This document shows positions 52,535 through 64,000 of a stretch of DNA of 64,000 nt, one piece after another. This stretch comes from Clarkia xantiana subsp. parviflora (taxonomy: Eukaryota; Streptophyta; Magnoliopsida; Myrtales; Onagraceae): assembly GCA_036873135.1 (NCBI GenBank), contig JAPTYO010000011.1, positions 19,726,747 through 19,790,746 on the forward strand, given 5' to 3'. The translations under genes and the position numbers were made by a program. Each line of letters begins with the position of its first letter. Position 1 is the stretch's first letter. Below the pieces are notes generated by a model that saw only the letters and a list, made by a program, of their open reading frames with translations, made no database searches and had not been told where the DNA came from.

Positions 52535-53407
52535 GGGCTAATAATCTAGGAGAGGTCTGAAGTTTACCCCATGTTAACGGGAGAGGTCTGAAGTTTAAAA
52601 TGTTGATTTGAGAGGTTTGAAGTTTCAACTTTGTTGATTTGAGATTTTCCGTCCATTTTTAGGGTTAAATTTAACAGAATTGTGTGAAATGACATTTTTG
52701 CCCCTTTAATATTTTGTTTTATTTAATATTTTATTTAAGAAAATGTGAAATGACAATTTTACCCCTAAAGTCAAATTAAAACCACCAAGCTCCGGCCACC
52801 ACCACCCGACTCCGGCGACCACCACCTCGACTCCGGCGACCCGGCTCCGTCCACCACCTCAGCCAAAAAAGCTCCGATCTGGAGCTCTGTGGCTCCGACA
52901 AGAGCCATAGAGCTCCGATCTGGAGCTCTGTGGCTCCGACAAGAGCCATAGAGCTCCGATCTGGAGCTTTGTGTCTCTGGTCGGAGCCACAAAGCTCCGA
53001 TCGGAGCTTTGTGGCCCCGATTTGGGCCCAATCGGAGCCGTGGTGGTAGTCGCCGGAGTACGGTGGTGGTCGTCAGAGCTGGATTGGTAGTCACCGGAGC
53101 CAGAGTCGGGTGGTGGTCGTCGGAGCCAGGTGGCCGGAATCATGGTGGCCTTAAGGGCATTTTGGTCTTTTCACTTCAAGCATGTGAGGGGCACACTTGA
53201 TAGAAGGGCATTTTTGGAAATTTATTTTATTTCCGGTCACATGCCAAGCATGTGACCAACTTCCGTCATAATTAACGGTAAAAACAGACGGAGACCGTTA
53301 TTATCAACAAAATCGAAACTTCAGACCTCTCAAATCAACATTTTAAATTTCAGACCTCTCTCGTTAACATGAGGTAAACTTCAGACCTCTCCTAGGTTAT
53401 TAACCCT
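52535..53407. mobile_element. Non-autonomous MULE copy 2
   Basis: An 873-bp element with perfect 9-bp target duplications TACAAAATA at 52526-52534 and 53408-53416. Terminal inverted repeats of over 100 bp begin GGGCTAATAATCTAGGAG on the left and its near-complement on the right. The arms contain three AGAGGTCTGAAG-type words. The core (52780-53150) is GC-rich, with CCACCACCCGACTCCGGCG and CTCCGATCTGGAGCTCTGT units in inverted order, so nearly the whole element can fold on itself. No transposase. Same family as 32962-33653 plus 44709-44957. Confidence 0.9.
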
Positions 53408-53416
53408 ACAAAATAA

Positions 53417-54540
53417 TATCCAACTACGCGATAAAGAGAAACATAAAAGATTACAATACGATTTGGTCGAACATCTCTAACAATTCAATAATGCGTGCGA
53501 CAATTCTATGTGTATAAATATATGTTAATTTTTACTTTAATTGGCAACTTTAACGTATTGTTTTTATATTTGTTATAATGTAATTTTTAAATTATTCAAT
53601 CATTATTAAAAAAAAAAAATTGTTCTCATTTATATATTATATTCGTTTTTATACAATTTTTTAAATACCAAAATCGTAATTACTTTTAAAAATATATAGT
53701 ACGTAAATAATTGAACTAACCCTAAAGACGACGACTTTCGAATTTTTGGATAATTAACAACACACGTCGTTCAAAGTTGGAACCCGAATATTTGATCCAA
53801 AACTGAAACTTTGACGAATTCATAAAAAATGTAAATTTTGTTAAACAATCAATTACATTTTTATGATTTTGTACATATTTTTTCCAATTTATTTTAATTA
53901 ATTCAGTCTAACACTTGAATCTCATTCATTGATTTGTTCATGTCCATATTTTTAAAAATATGAATATTTAATTTATATATAATGCTTAAAAAAATTAGGT
54001 CGGACATCTATTGGATTTTAGTATGCATGTGCTAATTTATAATTTTATGTTGTCTCAAATATATATGTGTTCATTTTTTTAGTTGACAAATTTAACATAT
54101 AATTTGTATTTTCCTGAAATATGATTTTTAAATTATGACAATCATATTTAAAAAAAATTACGTGTTTATTTATATAATATTTTCATGACTTTTTATATAA
54201 TTATTTGAATACCAAAATATAAATATTTAATTTATCTGTAGAGTTTTTTGTACGAAAAGTTATATTGTAAGTATAGAATTATGTAGGTCCCAATTTGAAA
54301 GTTGAACTAGGTCTCTACCACTGGAGAGACTTCCCATTTTACTCTAGCTTTTGCTGTAGCATTTCCTATTTTGATGAGTTGGCAGTGACGTGGCGGGTGA
54401 GGTGGAGAAACTAGGAACTCACCATTAAAAGTGCTCTAAACTCTCACTGCGAGCGACTCACTCTCTTGACGGTTAATTTCTGTTCATGTTCTTTCTTCCA
54501 GTTTCTTCCGGTCCGGAAAGACTGTCAAGTGTCAACTAAG
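53417..54540. other. AT-rich intergenic stretch
   Basis: No gene recognised. Long A/T runs throughout. A segment near 54405-54560 has AGTGCTCT and AGAGCACTTTCAATG words in opposite orientation, as in many small plant inverted-repeat elements, but I could not define edges. Confidence 0.5.
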
Positions 54541-55039
54541 AGCACTTTCAATGCTACTTATTTATATTCTGATTTCATGTTGTAAATTGAGGAGTCATAG
54601 TATTCTAAACAAAGAGAAGATGAGTCAATGTAGTATTCTAAACAAAGAGAAGGTGAAACTTCAAAAAGGCGTTAAGAGCTTGAATCAGAAGCCTTTTTCT
54701 GTAAGCGACACAACAAATGGCACTTCTCAGATAGAGCAAAATGTTATTACATTGATAAGGTGGCAGAAGAGGAAACTCTCTTTATAGAAACTTGTTGTCA
54801 TTGATAAGATGGATCTCCCAGCGCTCTATACATATGTATCAAGAAATGAATCAAGAGCTTCTTTGATATATTGTGTAAAGCCATACCAAGGACAGCATTA
54901 GTTGTGCTTAAGGTAAGCTATTGACGATTGTTAAAATTCGGGTGAAAATGTTATTTTGTATCTGTTTAACAGGAGGAGTTCATTCTATCCTATCAATGAT
55001 GATTAAGCGAAAATAATTATTCTTTTTGTAAGAAGAAGA
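54541..55039 (+). other. Unrecognised gene fragment or pseudogene flanking the array
   Basis: A 78-codon open stretch (54551-54787, with two ILNKEK repeats) is followed by sequence ending CTTAAG/GTAAGC near 54910, which looks like an exon end with a good 5' splice site. The exon-like piece at 55291-55395 may belong to the same transcript. I do not recognise the protein. The evidence for a real gene is only the splice-like signals. Confidence 0.35.
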
Positions 55040-55290
55040 CAGTTATGTCATGACTAGTGGCTAGTAGAAAGATGCAAGTAAGAGTATATGCATGTATAAT
55101 TGTGCAGTGCTCATAAATATGAAATCATTGGCTTCCTTCTAGTTCCAGATACTTGATATGTGAAGATAATTTATGGGCCATATGATCAAGACACCACTTT
55201 CTGAGTTTTAACAATTTGACTGAATTTATTTAAAAAAAAAAAAAAAACAGTTCGACTGAATATGGTTTTCTTTGTTGTCATAATGTGCAG

Positions 55291-55395
55291 GGAAGGGCCA
55301 ACAAGTATTTGCAATCAGGGCCAAAAGGAATGTATGGCTGCTGGAAATATAAAGTCTTAGCAATACAGTATCATGATCACTGTTTTATGTCTTAA
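55291..55395 (+). other. Exon-like ORF present in every array unit
   Basis: After ATAATGTGCAG, a strong 3' splice-site context with a T-rich tract, 35 codons run to TAA (GRANKYLQSGPKGMYGCW ... YHDHCFMS). Counterparts stand in all units, for example near 56541, 57763, 58988, 60236, 61494, 62229 and 63490. Units 2 and 3 have internal stops; most others stay open and end at TGA. It looks like the last exon of a gene caught in the array. I do not recognise the family. Confidence 0.45.
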
Positions 55396-55569
55396 GGTAT
55401 TAGATCTTGTCCAACACACATGTATCATATTTGGCGGAGGAACTTCCACACATATATCCTTCGGACTAATTATCTGTGGTTCTATCAGATATTTCTCACA
55501 TATTAACATGCTTTTTCTAGCTTATCGATTTGTAAAGTTCATCGAGCTCTAATTAAATCAGTCAATGAC

Positions 55570-56186
55570 TAATGGATATACACCCAGTTAGACCTCATTG
55601 GGGCTCACCTACATTACAAACATTGACCCTAAACACAGTTAAAAACCAAAACTTGACAAAACGGACACCCCGGCATGTAAACCACACAAGTCCAGCCTTA
55701 AAAACCCCCCGACCGAACCAATCCGGCCGAGACCAAACTAGTCCGGCCAAATGGGGCCGACGCGCTCCGGTTGTCGGCCCCTTAACCCCGGGTAGTACCA
55801 AGAAACCCCCAGACATCCACACACACGATTTATGCACTCCCGACCTACGGGCATACCCTTTCTCCCTATCCTAAATGGAATATTCCGCGGACACTGCCTC
55901 ATTTCAGCAGGCCCCTCGTGGCCAAATTCCCAAACTCTATAAATACCCCCTCATATCCTTCATTCCAGGTAAGTGAATCCCGAATGCTTTGATCTCTCTC
56001 TACTTTATCTCTCTAGAAACCGAGCTCTTACTTAGGCATCAGAGAGGGTTCGCCGGAAACCACCCCTTCTGGCGCAATCCTTTTTGCAGGTCTACGGGAG
56101 CACAATGAGAAGGTGAACACATTCACAGATCAGGACCTCGAAGGCGCACTCCACGAACGAGTCTCGACGGACTTAATCCCAACACA
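55570..56186 (+). repeat. LTR in array unit 1
   Basis: 617 bp. Begins TAATGGATATACACCC (TGATGG in most units) and ends CCCAACACA before the PBS-like TTGGCACCGTCCTCTGGG. U3 contains imperfect CCGGNNTAGTCCGG palindromes. TATA box TATAAATA at 55938-55945, a CAG/GTAAGTGAATCC donor-like site about 25 bp later, the U5 block TTAGGCATCAGAGAGGG (56032-56048) and CTTTTTGCAG near 56090. The PBS and the U5 block identify it as a Tat-type LTR of another family than elements 1-3. Confidence 0.85.
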
Positions 56187-56818
56187 TTGGCACCGTCCTC
56201 TGGGATTCGAATAAAAGCCACGGTATCCTACTGGAGATAACAAGAGGGATGACAAAAAGTGGACACTCGATGGGAGAACCCCCCACCCACCAGTTAAGTC
56301 ATAACTAGTGGCTAGTAGAAAGATGCAAGTAAGAGTATATGCATGTATAATTGTGCAGTGCTCATAAATATGAAGTCATTGGCTTCCTTCTAAATCCAGA
56401 TACTTGATATGTGAAAAAAAATTATGGGCCATCTGATCAAGACACCACTTTCTGAGTTTTAACAATTTGACTGAATTTTTTTACCAAAAAAAAAAAACAA
56501 TTCGACTTAATATGGTTTTCTTTGTTGTCATAATGTGCAGGGAAGGGCCGACAAGTATTTGCAACCAGGGCCAAAAGAAAGGTATGGTTGCTGGAAATAA
56601 GAATTCTTAGCAATGTAGTATCATGATCACTGTTCGATGTCTTGAGGTATTAGATCTTTCCTACACACATTTATCATATTTGGCGGAGGAACTTCCACAC
56701 ATATATCCTTCAGACTCATTATTTGTGGTTCTATCAGATATTTCTCACATATTAACATGTTATTTCTAGCTTATCGATTTGTAAAGTTCATCGAACTCTA
56801 ATTAAATCAGGCAATGAC

Positions 56819-57414
56819 TGATAGATATACACCCAGTTGGACCTCATTGGGGCTCACCTACATTACAAACATTGACCCTAAACACGGTTAAAAACCAAAA
56901 CTTGACAAAACGGACACCCCTGCATGTAAACCACACTAGTCCACCCTCAAAAAGCCCACGACCGAACCAATTCGGTCGAGACCAAACTAGTCCGGCCAAA
57001 TGGGGACAACGCGCTCCGGCTGTCGGACCCTTAACCCCGGGTAGTACCAATAAACCCCCGGACATCAACACACCTGATTTACGCACTCCCGACCTACGGG
57101 CATACCCTTTCTCCCTATCCTAAAAGGAATATTCAGCGGACCCTTCCTCATTTCAGCAGGCCCCTCGTGGCCAAACTCCCAAACTCTATAAATATCCCCT
57201 CATATCCTTCATTCCAGGAAAGTGAATCCCTAACGCTTTGACCTCTCTCTTCTTTATCTCTCTAGAAATCAAGCTCTTAATTAGGCATCAAAGAGGGTTC
57301 GCCGGACACCACCCTCCTGGCGCAAGTATCAAAAAGGAGAAGGTGAGCACATTCAAGTATCAAAACCTCGAAGTGCACTTCACAGACGAACCTCGACAGA
57401 CATAATCCCAAAAC
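56819..57414 (+). repeat. LTR in array unit 2
   Basis: 596 bp, same order of motifs as unit 1. The CTTTTTGCAGGTCTACGG part near 57325 is shortened, so the acceptor-like site is lost here. Confidence 0.82.
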
Positions 57415-58041
57415 ATTGGCGCTGTCCTCTGGGATTCGATCAAAATCCACGGTATCCTACTGGCGATAACAAGAGGGAGGACGGCAAGTGGACACTCGAT
57501 GGGAGAACCCCTAGCCCCTACCAGTTACGTCATGACTGGTGGCTACAAGAATTATGCAAGTAAGAGTATATGCATGAAAAATTGTGCAGTGCTCATAAAT
57601 ATGAAGTCATTGGCTTCCTTCTAGTTCCAGATACTTGACATGTGAAGATAATTTATGGGCCATCTGATCAAGACACCACTTTCTGAGTTTTAACAATTTG
57701 ACTGAATTTATTTACCAAAAAAAATCGAGTGAATATGGTTTTCTTTGTTGTCATAATGTGAAGGGAAGGGCCGACAAGTATTTGCAACCAGGGCCAAACG
57801 GAAGGTATGGTTGCTGGAGATAAAATTCTTGGCAATGCAGTATCATGATCACTGTTTGATGTCTTGAGGTATTAGATCGTTTCCTACACACATGTATCAT
57901 ATTTGGCGGAGGAACTTCCACACATATATCCTTCAGACTCATTATTTGTAGTTCTATCAGATATTTCTCACATATTAACATGCTTTTTCTAGCTTATCAA
58001 TCTGTAAAGTTCATCGAGCTCTAATTAAATCAGTCAATGAA

Positions 58042-58635
58042 TAATAGATATACACCCAACTGGACCTCATTGGGGCTCACCTACATTACAAAAATTGACC
58101 CTAAACACGGTTAAAAACCAAAACTTGACAAAACGGACACCCCGGCAGGTAAACCACACTAGTCCACCATCAAAAACCCCCGACCGAACCAATCCGGCCG
58201 AGACTGGACTAGTCCGGCCAAATGGGGCCGACGCGCTCCACCTATCGGCCCCTTAACCCCGGGTAGTACCAAGAAACCCCACACATCCACACACCTGATT
58301 TACGCACTCCCGACCTACGGGCATACCCTTTCTCCTTATCCTAAAAGGAATATTCCTCAGTCCCTCGTGGCCAAACTCCCAAACTCTATATATACCCATT
58401 CATATCCTTCATTCCAGGTAAGTAAATCCCGAACGCTCTGACCTCTCTCTACTTTAATTCTCTAGAAACCGAGCTCTTACTTAGGCATCAGAGAGGATTC
58501 GCCAGAAACCACCCCCTCCGGTGCAATCCTTTTTGCAGGTCTACGGGAGCACAAGGAGAAGGTGAGCACATTCACGGATCAGGACCTCGAAGGCGCACTC
58601 CACGGACGAGCCTCTACAGACTTAATCCAAACACA
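58042..58635 (+). repeat. LTR in array unit 3
   Basis: 594 bp. A deletion of about 25 bp lies just upstream of the TATA region (after GGAATATTCC near 58357), and the TATA reads TATATATA. Confidence 0.82.
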
Positions 58636-59266
58636 TTGGCGCTGTCCTCTGGGATTCAAACAAAAGCCACTATTTCCTACTGGCGATATTAAGAGGGATG
58701 ATGGCAAGTGGACACTCGATGGGAGAACCCCTCCCCCCTACCAGTTACGTCATGACTGGTGGCTACAAGAAAGATGCAAGTAAGAGTATATGCATGTATA
58801 ATTGTGCAGTGCTCATAAATATGAAGTCATTGGCTTCCTTCTAGTTCCAGATACTTGATATGTGATGATAATTTATGGGCCATCTGATCAAGACACCACT
58901 TTCTGAGTTTTAACAATTCGACTGAATTTATTTACCAAAAAAAACAATTCGACTGAATATGGTTTTCTTTGTTGTCATAATGTGTAGGGAAGGGCTGACA
59001 AGTATTTGCAATCAGGGCCGAACAGAAGGTATGCTTGCTGGAAATCAAAACTCTTAGCAATGCAGTATCATGATCACTGTTTGATGTCTTGAGGTATTAG
59101 ATCGTTTCCTACACACGTGTATCATATTTGGCGGAGGAACTTCCACACATATATCCTTCAGACTCATTATTTGTGGTTCTATCAGATATTTCTCACATAT
59201 TAACATGCTTCTTCTAGCTTATCAATTTGTAAAGTTCATTGAACTCTAATTAAATCAGTCGATGAC

Positions 59267-59879
59267 TGATGGATATACACCCATTGGACCTCATTGGGGC
59301 TCACCTACATTACGAACATTGACCCTAAACAAGGTTAAAAACCCAAACTTGACAAAACGGACATCCCGGCATGTAAACCACACTAGTCCACCATCAAAAA
59401 CACCCCGACCGAACCAATCCGGCCGAGACCGGACTAGTCCGCCCAAATGGGGCCGACGCGCTCCAGCTATCGGCCCCTTAACCCCGGGTAGTACCAAGAA
59501 ACCCCAGACATCCTCACACCCGATTTACGCACTCCGACCTACGGGCATACCATTTTTCCCTATCCTAAAAGGAATATTCCGCGGACCGTACCTCATATCA
59601 GCGGGCCCCTCGTGGCCAAATTCCCAAACTAAATAAATACCCCCTCATATACTTCATTCCAGGTAAGTGAATCCCGAACACTCTGACCTCTCTCTACTTT
59701 ATCTCTCTAGAAACCGAACTCTTACTTAGGCATCAGAGAAGGTCCGCCGGAAACCACCCCTTCCGGCGCAATCCTTTTTGCAGGTCTACGGGAGCACAAG
59801 GAGAAGGTGAGCACATTCAAGTATCAAAACCTCGAAGCGCACTTCACAGACGAACCTCGACAGACTTAATCCCAAAACA
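59267..59879 (+). repeat. LTR in array unit 4
   Basis: 613 bp. The TATA is changed to AAATAAATA near 59630. Its end (from TCAAGTATCAAAACCTCG near 59817) shares variants with unit 2, not with units 1 and 3, a sign of exchange between units. Confidence 0.82.
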
Positions 59880-60515
59880 TTGGCGCTGTCCTCTGGGATT
59901 CGATCAAAATCCACGGTATCCTACTGGCGATAACAAGAGGGAGGACGGCAAGTGGACACTCGCTGGGAGAACCCCTACCCCCTACCAGTTACGTCATGAC
60001 TGGTGGCTACAAGAATTATGCAAGTAAGAGTATATGCATGTAAAATTGTGCAGTGCTCATAAATATGAAGTCATTGGCTTCCTTCTAGTTCCAGATACTT
60101 GACATGTGAAGATAATTTATGGGCCATCTATTCAAGACACCACTTTCTGAGTTTTAACAATTCAACTGAATTTATTTACCAAAAAAAAAAAGAAAAATCC
60201 ACTGAATATGGTTTTCTTTGTTGTCATAATGTGCAGGGAAGGGCCGACAAGTATTTGCAACCAGGGTCAAACGGAAGGTATGGTTGCTGGAAATCAAAAT
60301 TCTTAGCAATGCAGTATCATGATCACTGTTTGATGTCTTGAGGTATTAGATTGTTTCCTACACACATGTATCATATTTGGCGGAGGAACTTCCACACATA
60401 TATCCTTCGAGCTCATTATTTGTGGTTCTATCAAATATTTCTCACATATTAACCTGTTTTTTCTAGCTTATCAATTTGTAAAGTTCATCGAAATCGAATT
60501 AAATAAGTCAATGAC

Positions 60516-61132
60516 TGATGGATATACACCCAGTTGGACCTCATTGGGGCTCACCTACATTACGAACATTGACCCTAAACACAGTTAAAAACCTAAACTT
60601 GACAAAACGAACACCCTGGCATGTAAACCACACTAGTCCACCCTCAAAAACCCCCCGACCGAACCAATCCGGCCGAGACCGGACTAGTCCGGCCAAATGG
60701 GGCCGACGCGCTCCGGCTGTCGGCCCCTTAACCCTGGGTAGTACCAAGAAACCCCCGGACATCGACATACCCGATTTACACACTCCCAACCGACGGGTAT
60801 ACCCTTTCTCCCTATCCTAAAAGGATTATTCCGCGGGCCCTACCTTATATCAGTGGGCCCCTCGTGGCCAAACTCCCAAACTCTATAAATACCCCATCAT
60901 ATCCTTCATTCTAGGTAAGTGAATCTCGAACGCTCTGACCTCTATTTATTTTATCTCTCTAGAAACCGAGCTCTTACTTAGGCATCAAAGAGGGTTCGCC
61001 GGAAACCACCCCTTCCGGGGCAATCCTTTTTGCAGGTCTACTGGAGCACAAGGAGAAGGTGAGCACATTCACGGATCAGGACCTCGAAGGCGCACTCCAT
61101 AGACGAGCCTCGACAGACTTAATCCCAACACA
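60516..61132 (+). repeat. LTR in array unit 5
   Basis: 617 bp with intact TATAAATA, donor-like, U5 and TTTTTGCAG motifs, followed by TTGGCGTCGTCCTCTGGG. The C-run after the leader is expanded here (61229-61245). Confidence 0.83.
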
Positions 61133-61773
61133 TTGGCGTCGTCCTCTGGGATTCGAACAAAAGCCATGGTATCCTAATTGCGATAATAAGAGGGATGATA
61201 GCAAGTGGACACTCGATAGGAGAACCCCTCCCCCCCCCCTCCCCCACAAGTTACGTCATGACTGGTAGCTATCAGAAAGATGCAAGTAAGAGTATATGTA
61301 TGTATAATTGTGCAGTGCTCATAAATATGAAGTCATTGGCTTCCTTCTAGTTCCAGATACTCGATATGTGAAGATAATTTATGGTCCATCTGATCAAGAC
61401 ACATTTTTCTGAGTTTTAACAATTTGACTGAATTTATTTACCAAAAAAAAACAAATCGACTGAATATGGTTTTCTTTGTTGTCATAATGTGCAGGGAAGG
61501 GCCGACAGGTATTTGCAACCAGGGCCAAACGGAAGGTATGGTTGCTGGAAATCAAAATTCTTAGCAATGCAGTATCATGATCAGTGTTTGATGTCTTGAG
61601 GTATTAGATCGTTTCCTACACACATGTATCATATTTGGCGGAGGAACTTCCACACATATATCCTTCGGACTCATTATTTGTGGTTCTATCAGATATTTCT
61701 CACATATTAGCATGCTTTTTCTAGCTTATCTATTTGTAAAGTTCATCGAACTCTAATTATATAAGTCAATGAC

Positions 61774-61942
61774 TGATGGATATACACCCAGTTGGACCTC
61801 ATTGGGGCTCACCTATATTACGAACATTGACCCTAAACACGGTTAAAAACCAAAACTTGATAAAACGGACACCCCGAAAAACCACACTAGTCCACCCTAA
61901 AAAACCCGACAACCGAACCAATCCGGCCGAGACCGGACCAGT
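61774..61942 (+). repeat. Truncated LTR in array unit 6
   Basis: Only the first 170 or so bases of U3 remain. After GAGACCGGACCAGTG the sequence jumps to the leader (AAGTGGACACTCGAT), removing TATA, U5, PBS and part of the leader. Confidence 0.85.
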
Positions 61943-62507
61943 GAAGGAAAGTGGACACTCGATTGGAGAACCCCTCCCCCTACCAGTTACGTCATGACTG
62001 GTGGCTACCGGAAAGATGCAAGTAAGAGTATATGTATGTATAATTATGCAGTGCTCATAAATATGAAGTCATTGGCTTCCTTCTAGTTCCAGATATTCGA
62101 TATGTGAAGATAATTTATGGGCCATCTGATCAAGACACCACTTTCTGAGTTTTAACAATTTGACTGAATTTATTTACCAAAAAAAAAAATCGACTAAATA
62201 TGGTTTTCTTTGCTGTCATAATGTGCAGGGAAGGGTCGACAAGTATTTGCAACCAGGGCCAAACGGAAGGTATGGTTGTTGGAAAGCAAAATTCTTAGCA
62301 ATGCAGTATCATTATCACTGTTTGATGTCTTGAGGTATTAGATCGTTTCCTACACACATGTATCATATTTGGCGCAGGAACTTCCACACATATATCCATC
62401 GGGCTCATTATTTGTGGTTCTATCAAATGTTTATCACATATTCACATGCTTTTTCTAGCTTATCAATTTGTAAAGTTCATCGAAATCGAATTAAATAAGT
62501 CAATGAC

Positions 62508-63123
62508 TGATGGATATACACCCAGTTGGACCTCATTGGGGCTCACCTACATTACGAACATTGACCCTAAACACAGTTAAAAACAAAAACTTGACAAAAC
62601 GGACACCCCGGCATGTAAACCACACTAGTCCACCCTCAAAAACCCCCCGACCGAACCAATGCAGCCGAGACCGGACTAGTCCTGCCAAATGGGGCCGACG
62701 CGCTCTGGCTGTCGATCCCTTAACCCCGGGTAGTACCAAGAAACCCTGGACATCCACACACACGAATTACGTACTCCCGACCTACGGGCATACCCTTTCT
62801 CCCTATCCTAAAATGAATATTCCGCGGACCCTACCTCATTTCAGCAGGCCCCTCGTGGCCAAACTCCCAAACTCTATAAATACCCTTTCATATCCTTCAT
62901 TCTAGGTAAGTGAATCCCGAACACTCTAATGTCTCTTTACTTTATTTCTCTAGAAATCGAGCTCTTACTTAGGCATCAGAGAGGATTCGCCGGAAACCAC
63001 CCCCTCTGGCGCAATCCTTTTTGCAGGTCTACGGGAGCACAAGGAGAAGGTGAGCACATTCGCGGATCAGGACCTCGAAGGTGCACTCCACGGACGAGCC
63101 TCGACGGACATAATCCCAACACA
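62508..63123 (+). repeat. LTR in array unit 7
   Basis: 616 bp, all motifs present (TATAAATA near 62875), followed by TTGGCGTCGTCCTCTGGG and a long C-run at 63220-63233. Confidence 0.83.
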
Positions 63124-63760
63124 TTGGCGTCGTCCTCTGGGATTCAAACAAAAGCCACTATATCCTACAGGAGATAACAAGAGGGATAAAGACAAGTGGA
63201 CACTCGATGGAAGAACCCCTCCCCCCCCCCCCCTTCACCAGCTACGTCATGACTAGTGGCTACCAGAAAGATGCAAGTAAGAGTATATGTATGTATAATT
63301 ATGCAGTGCTCATAAATATGAAGTCATTGGCTTCCTTCTAGTTCCAAATACTCGATATGTGAAGATAATTTATGGGCCATCTGATCAAGACACCACTTTC
63401 TGAGTTTACCAATTTGACTGAATTTATTTACCCAAAAAAAAAAAACAATTCGAGTGAATATGGTTTTCTTTTTTGTCATAATGTGTAGGGAAGGGCCGAC
63501 AAGTAGTTGCAACCAGGGCCAAACGGAAGGTATGGTTGCTGGAAATCAAAATTCTTAGCAATGCAGTATCATGATCACTGTTTGATGTCTTGAGGTATTA
63601 GATCGTTTCCTACACACATGTATCATATTTGGCGGAGGAACTTCCACACATATATCCTTCAGACTCATTATTTGTGGTTCTATCAGATATTTCTCACATA
63701 TTAACATGCTTTTTCAAGCATATCAATTTGTAAAGAAATCTAATTAAATCAGTCAATGAC

Positions 63761-64000
63761 TGATGGATATACACCCAACTGGACCTCATTGGGGCTCACC
63801 TACATTACGAAAATTGACCCTAAACACGGTTAAAAACCAAAACTTGACAAAACGGACACCCCGGCATGTAAACCACACTAGTCCACCCTAAAAAACCCCC
63901 TGACCGAACCAATCCGACCGAGACCGGACTAGTCCGGCCAAATGGGGCCGACGCGCTCCGGCTGTCGACCCCTTAACCCCGGGTAGTACCAAAGAATCCC
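63761..64000 (+). repeat. LTR in array unit 8, cut by window end
   Basis: First 240 bp of U3, beginning TGATGGATATACACCC. The array continues beyond the window. Confidence 0.8.

Larger units (their letters stand above)
55040..64000 (+). repeat. 1.25-kb tandem array, seven units plus a partial eighth
   Basis: Units start at CAGTTAYGTCATGAC-like sequence: 55040, 56291, 57522, 58742, 59986, 61247, 61984 and 63239. Lengths are 1251, 1231, 1220, 1244, 1261, 737 and 1255 bp; the eighth runs out of the window. Each unit is about 530 bp of non-LTR sequence, an LTR of about 595-617 bp, and about 104 bp of retrotransposon leader with a PBS-like TTGGCGCCGTCCTCTGGG. The leader of each unit runs directly into the non-LTR part of the next, near a C-run of variable length. 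The 737-bp unit has lost about 510 bp of LTR and leader. Unequal crossing-over is the likely means of growth. Confidence 0.93.

Noticed and set aside
55572..62905. Recurring 70-130-codon ORF starting MDIHPVGPHWGSP in several array units
   Set aside because: It lies in the U3 of the LTR upstream of the TATA box, differs in length by frameshifts between units, and has a competing open frame on the other strand. Recurrence is explained by the array.

Overview
The window is nuclear DNA of a flowering plant, probably a eudicot. It holds Ty3/gypsy LTR retrotransposons of the Tat lineage (dual RNase H, GGCGCC-type primer-binding site, antisense extra ORF), a decayed Ty1/copia element, Mutator-like (MULE) elements with 9-bp target duplications, and one nuclear gene split by about 20 short exons with GT-AG, AT-rich introns. 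That gene, on the minus strand at 45212-51737, encodes an organellar bacterial-type leucyl-tRNA synthetase. It is the only intact host gene I can support.

Layout. 1-11471: two minus-strand Tat elements of one family. Element 1 (1-7796) sits inside the reverse transcriptase of element 2 (7797-11471), which sits inside the gag of a third, plus-strand element (A). 11472-20482: element A, with gag, protease and a second gag-like block, no reverse transcriptase, a 6.3-kb non-coding 3' part and an LTR. 20483-29206: a related non-coding block (B) rich in local tandem repeats, ending in its own LTR. 29207-32272: truncated copia element. 32962-44957: a MULE split by a complete 11-kb Tat element (element 3, 33654-44708, target duplication TATGT). 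45212-51737: LeuRS gene. 52535-53407: second copy of the same MULE family. 53417-55039: AT-rich flank with a fragment of an unrecognised gene. 55040-64000 and beyond: a 1.25-kb tandem array in which each unit is about 530 bp of flanking DNA, a 617-bp LTR and about 104 bp of retrotransposon leader.

How the parts relate. Element 3 is the reference for the Tat family: LTR, PBS, Gag with a zinc knuckle and an RS-dipeptide tract, protease, RT with YVDD, an RNase H without its catalytic aspartates, an added RNase H with them, integrase, a minisatellite carrying short hairpins, an antisense intron-bearing ORF, polypurine tract and LTR. Every copy seen here is coding-defective, although the two LTRs of element 3 are almost identical, so it probably moved using proteins from another copy. 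The features most worth following up are the spliced antisense gene, the gag-PR-gag arrangement of element A, the LTR-bearing satellite array, and a leader motif shared by four diverged LTR families.
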